64,000 bases of DNA from Pseudomonas palleroniana (lineage in GTDB: Bacteria; Pseudomonadota; Gammaproteobacteria; Pseudomonadales; Pseudomonadaceae): contig NZ_PYWX01000030.1 of the NCBI RefSeq assembly GCF_003031675.1, positions 49,330 through 113,329 of the forward strand, in the 5' to 3' direction. Below, piece by piece: positions 1-9,870 of this stretch; position 1 is the first letter of the stretch, and each line of letters begins with the position of its first letter. A program made the position numbers and the translations under genes. The notes under the pieces are model-generated. The model saw only the letters and a list, made by a program, of their open reading frames with translations, was not told where the DNA came from and searched no databases.

Positions 1-902
1 TGCAGATAAGCGGTCAGGGCCAGATTTTCGATATGCACAGGCTTGCGATCGGCGTAGCTGCCCTTCACTTGCGCAGAATTGAGACGTACAGCAGCACTTT
101 GGACAGTACCTTTGCCCCAGCTCAACCAGAACTCACCGCCGGCCTGGAACTGCGTGAGCTTCCATTGCCGGGTCAACTTCGCGGGAATCCATTTGGCCCA
201 GTCGCTCTGGGGCAGGCTGAGATAGGCTTCGACTTCTGCGTCTTGCCATTGGCTGGCGCGAATGCGGCTGCGCAGGCTGACGGCAAGCGGTTGACCGTCA
301 GGCAACGTCAAGCGTGCATCCAAACGTTGCCGAGTCATGCCGGTGTGCAGGCTCAAGCCGACGTAAGTCATGGTCAGCGGCGCCTGATCGAACGGCTGGA
401 GGGTGACCTGGCTATCCAACAGCGACACGCGCTTGACCATTTGCATGCGCGTCAACAACTGCCCGGGGTCCAGTGGCTGTTCATCCCGTACCGGCAGACC
501 TTGCAAGGCCCAGTGACCGTCCTTGTCTTCCTTGACGCTCAATTGCAGCCCACTGACTTGCAGATGGGCGATGCGCACTTCAAGGGCCATCAGGCTGGCC
601 CAGATATCCGGCACCACTTCGACCTGATCCAGGCGCAGGGCGCTGCTGCCCTCACCGACCATCACGTCGTGGGCCAGCAATACCGGGGCGAAGCCACTCC
701 AGCGCCCCTCGAGGCTGCCAATGTGCAGGGGCATGTCAACCGCGGCCTGGGCCTTGGCCTCAACTTGCGCACGGTATTCGGCCACCAGCGGCGTCAGTTC
801 ACGACCCAGGCTCACGTAGACCGCCGCCATTACCAGCAGCAGCGCACAGAGGCCCAGGCCCCAACGGGTCAAAGCGGCAAAAAAGCGTATCAGACGCTCC
901 AT
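1..902 (-). CDS. yhdP: YhdP-family AsmA-like envelope protein, N-terminal part (cut by window edge)
   Basis: Reading leftward from ATG 900-902 gives MERLIRFFAALTRWGLGLCA, one N-terminal membrane segment (about residues 8-30), then a long periplasmic region with the AsmA-like feature HIGSLEGRWSGFAP. About 300 residues are present; the family is normally about 1270 residues, so most of the protein lies beyond the left edge. YhdP proteins are inner-membrane-anchored, bridge-like proteins implicated in phospholipid transport to the outer membrane. The gene follows rng in the same direction 76 bases downstream, the usual mreBCD-maf-rng-yhdP order of gamma-proteobacteria. The family call is firm; the transport role is inferred from homologues. 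Confidence 0.85.
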   Translation of the reverse strand, partial: MERLIRFFAALTRWGLGLCALLLVMAAVYVSLGRELTPLVAEYRAQVEAKAQAAVDMPLHIGSLEGRWSGFAPVLLAHDVMVGEGSSALRLDQVEVVPDIWASLMALEVRIAHLQVSGLQLSVKEDKDGHWALQGLPVRDEQPLDPGQLLTRMQMVKRVSLLDSQVTLQPFDQAPLTMTYVGLSLHTGMTRQRLDARLTLPDGQPLAVSLRSRIRASQWQDAEVEAYLSLPQSDWAKWIPAKLTRQWKLTQFQAGGEFWLSWGKGTVQSAAVRLNSAQVKGSYADRKPVHIENLALTAYL

Positions 903-978
903 GTCAGGCGACCCTCAAGGCAGTTGGCGGACGGCAGATCATGGCCTGCCGGTCTCACGGAAAGAAAGCGAATGGGGA

Positions 979-2436
979 TCAGAGCAGCACCACGTCGTAT
1001 TGTTCCTGGGAATACATGGTTTCAACCTGAAAACGGATGGTGCGCCCGATAAAACCTTCCAGCTCCGCGACGTTACCGGACTCCTCATCCAGCAATCGAT
1101 CGACCACTTTCTGGTTGGCGAGCACTCTATAGCCTTCGGCCTGGTAGGCTCGCGCCTCCCGTAAGATTTCCCGGAAAATCTCGTAGCAAACCGTTTCTGG
1201 GGTCTTCAACTTGCCGCGCCCCTGGCAACTGCTGCAAGGCTCGCACAGCACCTGCTCAAGGCTTTCACGGGTACGCTTGCGGGTCATCTGCACAAGGCCA
1301 AGCTCGGTGATACCGATGATATTGGTCTTGGCGTGATCGCGCTCCAGTTGCTTCTCCAGCGTGCGCAACACCTGACGCTGGTGCTCTTCGTCTTCCATGT
1401 CGATGAAGTCGATGATGATGATGCCACCGAGGTTGCGCAGGCGCAGTTGGCGGGCAATCGCCGTAGCCGCTTCGAGGTTGGTCTTGAAGATGGTTTCTTC
1501 CAGGTTGCGGTGCCCTACGAACGCGCCCGTATTCACGTCGATGGTGGTCATGGCTTCTGCCGGGTCTACCACAAGATAGCCTCCGGACTTGAGTGGCACC
1601 TTGCGCTCCAGGGCTTTCTGAATTTCATCTTCGACGCCATACAGGTCAAAGATTGGACGTTCGCCAGGGTAGTGTTCCAGGCGATCGGCAATTTCCGGCA
1701 TCAGTTCGGCAACAAACTGCGTGGTGCGCTGGAAGGTTTCCCGCGAGTCGATGCGAATTTTCTCGATCTTTGGGCTGACCAGGTCGCGCAGGGTGCGCAG
1801 CGCCAGGCCCAGGTCTTCATAGATGACGCTCGGTGCGCCAACGGTCTTGATCTGCGCGCCTATCTGGTCCCACAAACGCCGCAGGTAACGGATGTCCATC
1901 AGGATCTCATCCGCGCCGGCGCCTTCAGCGGCCGTGCGCAGGATAAAACCACCCGCTTCCTTGATGCCCTCAGCGGCCACACAATCACTGACGACCTTTT
2001 TCAGGCGCTCACGCTCGGCTTCGTCTTCGATTTTCAGCGAGATGCCGACATGGGCAGTACGGGGCATGTACACCAGGTAGCGTGATGGAATCGATAGCTG
2101 GGTGGTCAGGCGTGCGCCCTTGGAGCCGATAGGGTCCTTGGTGACTTGCACGACCAGGCTCTGCCCTTCATGCACCAGAGCACTGATGCTTTCCACCGCC
2201 GGGCCTTCGCGCAGGGAAATTTCCGAGGCATGGATAAACGCAGCACGGTCCAGGCCGATATCGACGAACGCTGCCTGCATCCCCGGTAACACGCGCACCA
2301 CTTTGCCTTTATAGATATTGCCGACGATCCCGCGCTTCTGGGTGCGCTCGACATGCACTTCTTGCAGAACACCGTTCTCTACCACCGCCACGCGCGATTC
2401 CATCGGCGTGATATTGATCAGAATCTCTTCACTCAT
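979..2436 (-). CDS. rng: Ribonuclease G
   Basis: A 485-residue endoribonuclease of the RNase E/G family, which matures the 5' end of 16S rRNA and cleaves mRNAs in AU-rich single-stranded sites. Seen: an N-terminal S1-like RNA-binding region (about residues 36-120), the catalytic core with IDVNTGAFVG (Asp300) and IIIDFIDM (Asp343/Asp346, metal binding), and the zinc-link cysteines C398/C401/C404 in CEPCSSCQGRG. It lacks the long disordered tail of RNase E, which fits RNase G. I chose ATG 2434-2436 (MSEEILINITPMESRVAVV), the conserved N-terminus, although the frame stays open 57 codons upstream. It lies between maf and yhdP on the same strand. Confidence 0.97.
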   Translation of the reverse strand: MSEEILINITPMESRVAVVENGVLQEVHVERTQKRGIVGNIYKGKVVRVLPGMQAAFVDIGLDRAAFIHASEISLREGPAVESISALVHEGQSLVVQVTKDPIGSKGARLTTQLSIPSRYLVYMPRTAHVGISLKIEDEAERERLKKVVSDCVAAEGIKEAGGFILRTAAEGAGADEILMDIRYLRRLWDQIGAQIKTVGAPSVIYEDLGLALRTLRDLVSPKIEKIRIDSRETFQRTTQFVAELMPEIADRLEHYPGERPIFDLYGVEDEIQKALERKVPLKSGGYLVVDPAEAMTTIDVNTGAFVGHRNLEETIFKTNLEAATAIARQLRLRNLGGIIIIDFIDMEDEEHQRQVLRTLEKQLERDHAKTNIIGITELGLVQMTRKRTRESLEQVLCEPCSSCQGRGKLKTPETVCYEIFREILREARAYQAEGYRVLANQKVVDRLLDEESGNVAELEGFIGRTIRFQVETMYSQEQYDVVLL

Positions 2437-2506
2437 GGCTGGGTCTCGTTCAGGCGTTTTCACAATAGTGGCCGATCGCTTAAGGCTGGGCGCTGGAGTG
2501 AAGCGA

Positions 2507-3103
2507 TCAGCGCACGGTGAGGTTTTGCCAACAGGGTATGCCGAATTGGCCAAGCAGTTGCGCGGTTTCGCACACCGGCAAGCCGACCACGGCGGAATAA
2601 CTGCCATTGAGACCGGTCACAAATACCGAACCCAACCCTTGAATAGCATAGCCCCCCGCCTTGTCCTGAGGTTCGCCACTGTGCCAGTAAGTTGTAGCCT
2701 CTTCGACAGAAACCCCGCGAAAACGTACACGGCTGCTTACACATTGGGTTACGCAGCGCAGCCCATCAGTAACAGCAATCGCGGTGAGGACTTCATGCTC
2801 GCGATCAGAAAGCGCCAGCAACATCGCCAGCGCATCGGCCTGATCCACCGGCTTGCCGAGGATCTGGCCGTCGACGATCACAGCCGTGTCGGCACCCAAC
2901 ACACATGCGCCGGAAGAATGTTCAAGCGCAGCAAAACCTGCCATGGCCTTGCCACGCGCAAGACGCTCGACATAGGCAACGGCGGGTTCGTTTGCAAGAG
3001 GAGTTTCATCAATAGCGGCGCTGACCACGGTGAAAGGCACACCGATCTGGGTTAGCAGCTCACGTCGCCTCGCAGAGCCCGAGGCCAGATAAAGCGAATT
3101 CAT
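2507..3103 (-). CDS. maf: Maf family nucleotide pyrophosphatase (YhdE-type)
   Basis: A 198-residue Maf/Ham1-fold enzyme that hydrolyses nucleoside triphosphates to monophosphate plus pyrophosphate. The YhdE subgroup prefers dTTP/UTP and modified pyrimidines and acts as a house-cleaning enzyme. Seen: the substrate-loop signature [10 protein letters not shown] at residues 7-16 and the catalytic-Asp motif LGADTAV (Asp72). ATG 3101-3103 is chosen because a GGGAGA ribosome site precedes it and [10 protein letters not shown] fits the family; an upstream in-frame ATG at 3152-3154 adds 17 unconserved residues. It follows mreD closely. YhdE rather than YceF subtype is inferred from its position in the mre-rng cluster. 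Confidence 0.93.
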   Translation of the reverse strand: MNSLYLASGSARRRELLTQIGVPFTVVSAAIDETPLANEPAVAYVERLARGKAMAGFAALEHSSGACVLGADTAVIVDGQILGKPVDQADALAMLLALSDREHEVLTAIAVTDGLRCVTQCVSSRVRFRGVSVEEATTYWHSGEPQDKAGGYAIQGLGSVFVTGLNGSYSAVVGLPVCETAQLLGQFGIPCWQNLTVR

Positions 3104-3154
3104 TCCAGACTCTCCCTGTAGAGTTCGATAACCAGGCAGAGCCTCGCAATCCAT

Positions 3155-3643
3155 TCAATTGATTTTATAACGACGACGCAGGCCGCGCAGGCCGAAACTG
3201 ATCCAGGGCCACAGTAGCGCACTGACCAGAGCCGGTAACACCAATGCCAGGGTTGGCTGGCGGTTACCGGTCAAGGCGCTGAGCCATAGTTGCACCAACT
3301 GCGCCAGGCCGAAGATCACCAGGATCACCAGGCACTGCTGCCACATCGGAAACATGCGCAGGCGCTGTTGCAACGACAGCACCAGAAAGGTAATCAGGGT
3401 CAGGATCAACGCGTTCTGCCCAAGCAAAGTGCCATAGAGCACATCTTCCGCCAAGCCCAGAAACATCGCAGTGACCATGCCCACTTTGTGCGGCAGGTTC
3501 AGCGACCAGAAGGCCAGCAGCAATGCCAGCCACAGTGGGCGCAGGATCTCCATGAATTGCGGCAGTGGCGACACGCTGAGCAGCAAACCGATGGCAAATG
3601 TCAGCCAGACGATCCAGCCATTGCGCGAATGAGTACCGGCCAT
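3155..3643 (-). CDS. mreD: Rod shape-determining protein MreD
   Basis: A 162-residue, very hydrophobic inner-membrane protein with about five membrane segments and a basic C-terminus (GLRGLRRRYKIN). MreD works with MreB, MreC, RodA and PBP2 in the elongasome that directs lateral wall synthesis. Family-typical sequence: LPQFMEILRPLWLALLLAFW and GLAEDVLYGTLLGQNALIL. Its start codon touches the mreC stop (shared base 3643), which suggests translational coupling. Length and order match the family. Confidence 0.95.
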   Translation of the reverse strand: MAGTHSRNGWIVWLTFAIGLLLSVSPLPQFMEILRPLWLALLLAFWSLNLPHKVGMVTAMFLGLAEDVLYGTLLGQNALILTLITFLVLSLQQRLRMFPMWQQCLVILVIFGLAQLVQLWLSALTGNRQPTLALVLPALVSALLWPWISFGLRGLRRRYKIN

Positions 3644-4743
3644 TATTCCTCCCTCTGCCGCGTAGTTGCCGGGGTGGTTGCCGCCGGCCTGGCGGCTGGC
3701 GTCGCGGCCGGTGGTTTAGCTGCTGCCGGTTTGGCTGGCCGCGCACTGTGGGCGGCCGGCTTGGCCGGGGTTGCTACGGGCGCCGCCGGAGCGGCTGCCG
3801 GTGCAGGCGGCCCTACGAACGCGGGCTTCGGCACCGTCGCCGGAATGATCGGCGCCGTACCGTTTTGCTTGTCTTCCGCCTCTTGGGCCTGCGCGGCGTC
3901 ATTGGCGCGCTCTTCCGGCGTGCGGTTGTCACTGAAGACCAGCAGCAGGTAACGGCTACGGTTGAGGGCAGCGGTCGGCACGGCGCGGACAATGGCGAAC
4001 GGCTGGCCGGAATCGTGGATCACTTCCTTGACCGTCGCCACCGGGTAGCCGGCGGGGAACCGCTGGCCGAGACCGGAGCTGACCAGCAGGTCGCCTTCCT
4101 TGATGTCGGCGGTATCGGCCACATGCCGCAGTTCCAGGCGCTCCGGATTGCCGGTGCCGCTGGCGATTGCACGCAAGCCGTTACGGTTGACCTGCACCGG
4201 GATGCTGTGGGTCGTGTCGGTCAGCAACAATACTCGCGAGGTGTAGGGCATCAGCTCAACCACCTGGCCCATCAAGCCACGGGCATCGAGCACCGGCTGG
4301 CCAAGGACCACACCGTCGCGCTCACCCTTGTTGATGATGATGCGATGGGTAAACGGGTTGGGGTCCATGCCGATCAACTCGGCCACTTCGACCTTCTCGT
4401 TGACCAGTGCGGAAGAATTGAGCAACTCGCGCAGCCGAACGTTCTGCTCGGTAAGGGCCGCGAGCTTTTGCAGGCGCCCCTGCAGCAGCAGGTTTTCAGT
4501 CTTGAGTTTTTCGTTCTCGGCAACCAGCTCGGTGCGGCTGCCGAATTGGCTGGCCACGCCCTGGTAGAGACGTTGCGGCAGGTCGGTGATCCAGTAGGTC
4601 TGCATCAGCACCAGCGACATCTGGCTACGCACAGGCTTGAGCAGCGCAAAGCGGGCATCGACCACCATCAGCGCGACCGAAAGCACGACCAGCACCAATA
4701 AGCGCACGCCCAATGAGGGGCCTTTGGCGAAAAGCGGTTTAAT
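3643..4743 (-). CDS. mreC: Rod shape-determining protein MreC (probable ATT start)
   Basis: A bitopic inner-membrane protein with one N-terminal membrane helix (VRLLVLVVLSVALMVVDA), a coiled coil (LVAENEKLKTENLLLQGRLQ), two beta-domains and a long Ala/Pro-rich C-terminal tail (about 75 residues). It links MreB filaments to PBP2. The frame has no ATG or GTG at its beginning. I place the start at ATT 4741-4743: it sits 7 bases after a strong GGAGGA site, and the encoded IKPLFAKGPSLGVRL lines up with the recalled E. coli start MKPIFSRGPSLQIRL with ATT at the Met position. The alternative is TTG 4711-4713 with a weak AAAGG site, which would remove the basic cytoplasmic tip. The gene identity is certain; the start is inferred. 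Confidence 0.93.
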   Translation of the reverse strand: MKPLFAKGPSLGVRLLVLVVLSVALMVVDARFALLKPVRSQMSLVLMQTYWITDLPQRLYQGVASQFGSRTELVAENEKLKTENLLLQGRLQKLAALTEQNVRLRELLNSSALVNEKVEVAELIGMDPNPFTHRIIINKGERDGVVLGQPVLDARGLMGQVVELMPYTSRVLLLTDTTHSIPVQVNRNGLRAIASGTGNPERLELRHVADTADIKEGDLLVSSGLGQRFPAGYPVATVKEVIHDSGQPFAIVRAVPTAALNRSRYLLLVFSDNRTPEERANDAAQAQEAEDKQNGTAPIIPATVPKPAFVGPPAPAAAPAAPVATPAKPAAHSARPAKPAAAKPPAATPAARPAATTPATTRQREE

Positions 4744-4827
4744 AAGCCGCTCCTCCCAGGCAAATGTTCTCTTTATTCATACGGCATCTAACCGGCCTGG
4801 ATGCAGATTGAAGAAGATAAACGCCAA

Positions 4828-4853
4828 CAGGCAGCACTGCAAAGTGCTGCCTG
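4828..4853 (-). terminator. Hairpin between mreB and mreC (possible attenuator)
   Basis: An 11-bp perfect inverted repeat, CAGGCAGCACT/AGTGCTGCCTG, with a 4-base loop. On the leftward transcript it is followed by TTGGCGTTTATCTTCTTC, pyrimidine-rich but not a clean U-run. It lies 30 bases past the mreB stop and 85 bases before the mreC start. Such an element could reduce read-through so that MreB is made in excess over MreC and MreD, or protect the mreB 3' end. Confidence 0.6.
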
Positions 4854-4882
4854 CCGACGAAGCATGAACCATCCTGGCGATC

Positions 4883-5932
<1,050 letters not shown>

Positions 5933-5964
5933 CTAGGCAACGCGTGGGTAAAAAAGTGCGGCAA

Positions 5965-5993
5965 ACTCTAACAACGACAGGGATTTTGGGCAA
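5965..5993 (-). promoter_or_regulatory. Candidate sigma-70 promoter for mreB
   Basis: On the leftward strand TTGCCC (5988-5993) and TAGAGT (5965-5970) are separated by 17 bases, an acceptable sigma-70 pair about 50 bases ahead of the mreB ATG. A rightward extended -10 (TGC-TAAATT, 6004-6012) with a TTGGGC at 5986-5991 could drive gatC from the same stretch, so the two divergent promoters may overlap. Prediction by eye. Confidence 0.4.
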
Positions 5994-6130
5994 GGCGCCA
6001 ATGTGCTAAATTGGCCGACTTTCTGTGCACCAACCCCCACAATCGCGGCCATATGACCGTAGAAATGCGGTAGTGTTCCGACAATCTAACACACGGACGC
6101 CCTCCGTTCTGTTTTCCACTGGAGAATCCC

Positions 6131-6418
6131 ATGGCGCTTGAACGCTCCGACGTGGAAAAAATCGCGCATCTGGCCTCGCTTGGCCTGAATGACGCCGATC
6201 TTCCACAGACCACCGCAGCCCTGAACAGCATTCTCGGGCTGGTTGACCAAATGCAGGCCGTGAATACCGACGGTATCGAGCCCCTGGCTCACCCGCTGGA
6301 AGCAAGCCAGCGCCTGCGCGCAGACGTCGTGACCGAGCGCAATAACCGCGAGGCTTACCAGTCCATCGCGCCAGCGGTCGAAAACGGCCTGTATCTGGTT
6401 CCGAAAGTCATCGACTAA
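6131..6418 (+). CDS. gatC: Asp-tRNA(Asn)/Glu-tRNA(Gln) amidotransferase subunit GatC
   Basis: A 95-residue subunit that stabilises GatA and links it to GatB in the amidotransferase that makes Gln-tRNA(Gln) and/or Asn-tRNA(Asn) from misacylated tRNA. Family-typical sequence: [13 protein letters not shown], the central [20 protein letters not shown] linker, and the C-terminus [17 protein letters not shown] site precedes ATG 6131. First gene of gatCAB, 16 bases before gatA, divergent from mreB. Confidence 0.98.
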   Translation: MALERSDVEKIAHLASLGLNDADLPQTTAALNSILGLVDQMQAVNTDGIEPLAHPLEASQRLRADVVTERNNREAYQSIAPAVENGLYLVPKVID

Positions 6419-6434
6419 AGGGAAAGAGCCTTTC

Positions 6435-7886
6435 ATGCATCACATGACTCTGGCCGAGATCGCCCGCGGTCTCGCCGACAAAAAGTTTTCTTCCGAAGAG
6501 CTGACCAAGACCCTGCTGGCGCGCATCGCCGAGCACGATCCCAAGGTCAACAGCTTCATCAGCCTCACCGAGGAACTGGCCTTGAGCCAGGCCAAGGCCG
6601 CCGACGAGCGTCGCGCCAACGGTGAACAAGGCGCACTGCTGGGCGCACCGATCGCCCACAAAGACCTGTTCTGCACCCAGGGCATCCGCACCAGCTGCGG
6701 CTCGAAGATGCTCGACAACTTCAAGGCGCCCTACAACGCCACCGTAGTCGCCAAGCTGGCCGCCGCCGGGGCCGTAACCCTGGGCAAGACCAACATGGAC
6801 GAATTCGCCATGGGCTCGGCCAACGAGTCGAGCTACTACGGCGCAGTGAAAAACCCGTGGAACCTGGAGCATGTGCCCGGCGGCTCGTCCGGGGGCTCGG
6901 CTGCGGCCGTCGCCGCACGTTTCCTGCCGGCCGCCACCGCCACCGACACCGGCGGTTCGATCCGCCAGCCTGCCGCGTTCACCAACCTCACTGGCCTGAA
7001 GCCGACCTACGGTCGTGTTTCCCGTTGGGGCATGATCGCGTACGCGTCCAGCCTGGATCAGGGTGGCCCGCTGGCTCGGACCGCGGAAGACTGCGCAATT
7101 TTGTTACAAGGCATGGCAGGCTTCGATAAACAGGACTCCACCAGCATCGATGAGCCAGTGCCAGACTACAGCGCCAGCCTGAATACGTCGATCAAGGGCC
7201 TGCGTATCGGCGTGCCGAAGGAATACTTCAGCGCAGGCCTCGACCCACGTATCAACGAGCTGGTGCACAACAGCATCAAGGAGCTGGAAAAGCTCGGCGC
7301 CGTGATCAAGGAAATCAGCCTGCCGAACAACCAGCACGCGATTCCGGCCTACTACGTGATCGCCCCGGCGGAAGCCTCCTCCAACCTGTCGCGTTTCGAC
7401 GGTGTGCGCTTCGGCTACCGCTGCGAAAACCCGAAAGACCTGACCGACCTGTACAAGCGCTCGCGTGGCGAAGGCTTTGGCGTGGAAGTACAACGCCGGA
7501 TCATGGTCGGTGCCTACGCGCTGTCGGCTGGTTACTACGATGCGTACTACCTCAAGGCGCAAAAAATCCGTCGCCTGATCAAGAACGACTTCATGAGCGC
7601 CTTTAATGAAGTCGACGTGATTCTCGGCCCAACCACGCCTAACCCGGCCTGGAAGATCGGCGCCAAGAACAACGACCCGATCGCCGAGTATCTGGAAGAT
7701 TTCTACACCATCACCGCCAACCTCGCGGGCTTGCCTGGCCTGTCCATGCCGGCCGGTTTCGTCGACGGCCTGCCGGTGGGCGTGCAATTGCTCGCACCGT
7801 ATTTCCAGGAAGGCCGCCTGCTCAATGTGGCGCACCAGTACCAGTTGAACACTGACTGGCACACTCGCACCCCTACCGGCTTCTGA
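6435..7886 (+). CDS. gatA: Asp-tRNA(Asn)/Glu-tRNA(Gln) amidotransferase subunit GatA
   Basis: A 483-residue amidase-signature enzyme that releases ammonia from glutamine for GatB. The Ser-cisSer-Lys triad is present: the lysine in IAHKDLF (about residue 76), [13 protein letters not shown] (about 150-162) and the nucleophile region [10 protein letters not shown] (about 172-181). Start at ATG 6435; a second in-frame ATG at 6444 is possible. The gene is 16 bases after gatC and 10 bases before gatB, clearly one operon. Confidence 0.99.
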   Translation: MHHMTLAEIARGLADKKFSSEELTKTLLARIAEHDPKVNSFISLTEELALSQAKAADERRANGEQGALLGAPIAHKDLFCTQGIRTSCGSKMLDNFKAPYNATVVAKLAAAGAVTLGKTNMDEFAMGSANESSYYGAVKNPWNLEHVPGGSSGGSAAAVAARFLPAATATDTGGSIRQPAAFTNLTGLKPTYGRVSRWGMIAYASSLDQGGPLARTAEDCAILLQGMAGFDKQDSTSIDEPVPDYSASLNTSIKGLRIGVPKEYFSAGLDPRINELVHNSIKELEKLGAVIKEISLPNNQHAIPAYYVIAPAEASSNLSRFDGVRFGYRCENPKDLTDLYKRSRGEGFGVEVQRRIMVGAYALSAGYYDAYYLKAQKIRRLIKNDFMSAFNEVDVILGPTTPNPAWKIGAKNNDPIAEYLEDFYTITANLAGLPGLSMPAGFVDGLPVGVQLLAPYFQEGRLLNVAHQYQLNTDWHTRTPTGF

Positions 7887-7896
7887 GGAGAACACT

Positions 7897-9342
7897 ATGC
7901 AATGGGAAGTTGTGATCGGGCTGGAGATTCATACCCAGCTTGCCACCCAATCGAAGATTTTCTCCGGTAGCGCCACCACGTTCGGCTCAGAGCCCAACAC
8001 CCAGGCCAGCCTGGTTGACCTGGGCATGCCCGGCGTACTGCCGGTGCTGAACCAGGAAGCGGTGCGCATGGCGGTGATGTTCGGCCTGGCGATTGACGCC
8101 CAGATCGGCCAGCACAACGTGTTCGCGCGCAAGAACTACTTCTACCCGGACCTGCCCAAGGGCTACCAGATCAGCCAGATGGAACTGCCGATCGTCGGCA
8201 AGGGCCACCTGGACATTCCCCTGGAAGACGGCACGATCAAACGTGTCGGTGTAACCCGCGCCCACCTGGAAGAAGACGCCGGCAAAAGCCTGCATGAAGA
8301 ATTCCCGGGGGCCACCGGCATCGACTTGAACCGTGCCGGCACGCCGCTGCTGGAGATCGTGTCCGAGCCGGACATGCGCAGCGCCAAGGAAGCCGTAGCC
8401 TACGTCAAGACGATCCACGCACTGGTGCGCTACCTGGGCATCTGCGACGGCAACATGGCCGAAGGGTCGCTGCGTTGCGACTGCAACGTGTCGGTCCGTC
8501 CAAAGGGCCAGGTCGAATTCGGCACCCGCTGCGAGATCAAGAACGTCAACTCGTTCCGCTTCATCGAAAAGGCGATCAACAGCGAAGTGCGTCGCCAGAT
8601 CGAACTGATCGAAGACGGCGGCAAGGTCATCCAGCAGACCCGCCTGTACGACCCGAACAAAGACGAAACCCGCGCCATGCGCAGCAAGGAGGAAGCCAAC
8701 GACTACCGTTACTTCCCCGACCCGGACCTGTTGCCGGTCGTGCTGGAGGACTCGTTCCTCAATGACATCCGCAGCACCCTGCCGGAACTGCCGCAGCAGA
8801 AACGCGAGCGCTTCCAGGAGCAGTTCGGCCTGTCGGTCTACGATGCCAGCGTCCTGGCGTCCAGCCGCGAACAAGCCAACTACTTCGAAAAAGTGCTGAG
8901 CATCGCCGGCGACGCCAAACTGGCGGCCAACTGGGTGATGGTCGAGCTGGGCAGCCTGTTGAACAAACAGGGCCTGGAAATCGACGAAGCCCCAGTCACC
9001 GCCGAGCAACTGGGCGGCATGCTGCTGCGTATCAAGGACAACACGATCTCCGGCAAAATCGCCAAGACCGTGTTTGAAGCCATGGCCGCAGGCGAAGGCA
9101 GCGCCGACGAGATCATCGAGCAGCGTGGCCTCAAGCAAGTGACCGACAGCGGTGCGATTTCCGCCGTTCTCGACGAAATGCTCGCGGCCAACGCCGAGCA
9201 GGTCGAACAATACCGTGCGGCCGACGAAGCCAAACGCGGCAAGATGTTCGGCTTCTTTGTCGGTCAGGCGATGAAAGCATCCAAAGGCAAGGCCAACCCG
9301 CAACAGGTGAACGAACTGCTGAAAAGCAAGCTCGAAGGCTGA
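7897..9342 (+). CDS. gatB: Asp-tRNA(Asn)/Glu-tRNA(Gln) amidotransferase subunit GatB
   Basis: A 481-residue subunit that phosphorylates the misacylated Glu or Asp on tRNA and transfers ammonia. Seen: N-terminal [22 protein letters not shown], the metal-site region [14 protein letters not shown] (about residues 188-201), the cradle domain, and a C-terminal YqeY/tail domain (about 330-481) with [17 protein letters not shown] and [27 protein letters not shown] precedes the ATG. Last gene of gatCAB; a BIME repeat follows. Confidence 0.99.
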   Translation: MQWEVVIGLEIHTQLATQSKIFSGSATTFGSEPNTQASLVDLGMPGVLPVLNQEAVRMAVMFGLAIDAQIGQHNVFARKNYFYPDLPKGYQISQMELPIVGKGHLDIPLEDGTIKRVGVTRAHLEEDAGKSLHEEFPGATGIDLNRAGTPLLEIVSEPDMRSAKEAVAYVKTIHALVRYLGICDGNMAEGSLRCDCNVSVRPKGQVEFGTRCEIKNVNSFRFIEKAINSEVRRQIELIEDGGKVIQQTRLYDPNKDETRAMRSKEEANDYRYFPDPDLLPVVLEDSFLNDIRSTLPELPQQKRERFQEQFGLSVYDASVLASSREQANYFEKVLSIAGDAKLAANWVMVELGSLLNKQGLEIDEAPVTAEQLGGMLLRIKDNTISGKIAKTVFEAMAAGEGSADEIIEQRGLKQVTDSGAISAVLDEMLAANAEQVEQYRAADEAKRGKMFGFFVGQAMKASKGKANPQQVNELLKSKLEG

Positions 9343-9374
9343 CAGCGATGAAGAGACCGGGTGAGCTCGGTCTA

Positions 9375-9466
9375 CTGTAGGAGGGGGCTTGCCCCCGATG
9401 AGGGTGTGCCAGTCAGCAATTCTATTGACTGACTCACCGCTATCGGGGGCCAGCCCCCTCCCACAT
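9375..9466 (+). repeat. REP pair (BIME), GCTTGCCCCCGAT subtype
   Basis: Two inverted copies of the Pseudomonas REP, GGAGGGGGCTTGCCCCCGAT at the left and ATCGGGGGCCAGCCCCCTCC at the right, joined by about 50 bases including CAGTCAG...TTGACTGACTCA. It lies between gatB and the rlpA-like gene. The right copy has GCCAGCC instead of the usual GCAAGCC. Confidence 0.9.
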
Positions 9467-9487
9467 TTGATAGTGGGATACCTGGAA

Positions 9488-9859
9488 ATGAAGCGTCTAT
9501 TCGGCCTCCTGGCCCTGTTCTCCCTGTTGACCGGTTGCGCCAGCGGCCTCATTGATCCCAACGGCTACGACGAAACCGGCACCGCCTCCTATTACGGTGC
9601 CAAGCACCATGGCAAAAGAACCGCCAGCGGTGAACCCTTCAACCAGAACGCCCTGACGGCCGCCCACCGGCGCCTGCCCTTCGGCACCCAGGTCAGGGTG
9701 ACCAACCTCGCCAACAACAGAACCGTGGTGGTCCGCGTCAATGACCGTGGCCCGCACACCCGAGGGCGCTTGATCGATCTGTCGCGCAAAGCAGCCGAGC
9801 AACTGGGTATGCTGGGCAGCGGCACCGCACGGGTTCGTGTGCAAGCCATGAGCAACTGA
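9488..9859 (+). CDS. Small RlpA-like lipoprotein (double-psi beta-barrel)
   Basis: A 123-residue protein with a lipoprotein signal (MKRLFGLLALFSLLTGC, lipobox LTGC, acylated Cys17) followed by one RlpA-type DPBB domain. Domain motifs: GTASYYGAKHHGKRTASGE, NALTAAHRRLPFGTQVRV, VVRVNDRGPHTRGRLIDLS. RlpA proteins of pseudomonads are lytic transglycosylases for peptide-stripped peptidoglycan; the His and Asp of the DPBB are present. It is much shorter than classical RlpA and lacks the septal SPOR domain, so septal targeting is not expected. The start was chosen at ATG 9488 because the signal peptide begins there; the upstream in-frame codons run through the REP. Confidence 0.9.
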   Translation: MKRLFGLLALFSLLTGCASGLIDPNGYDETGTASYYGAKHHGKRTASGEPFNQNALTAAHRRLPFGTQVRVTNLANNRTVVVRVNDRGPHTRGRLIDLSRKAAEQLGMLGSGTARVRVQAMSN

Positions 9860-9870
9860 TCGAGGCCGCC

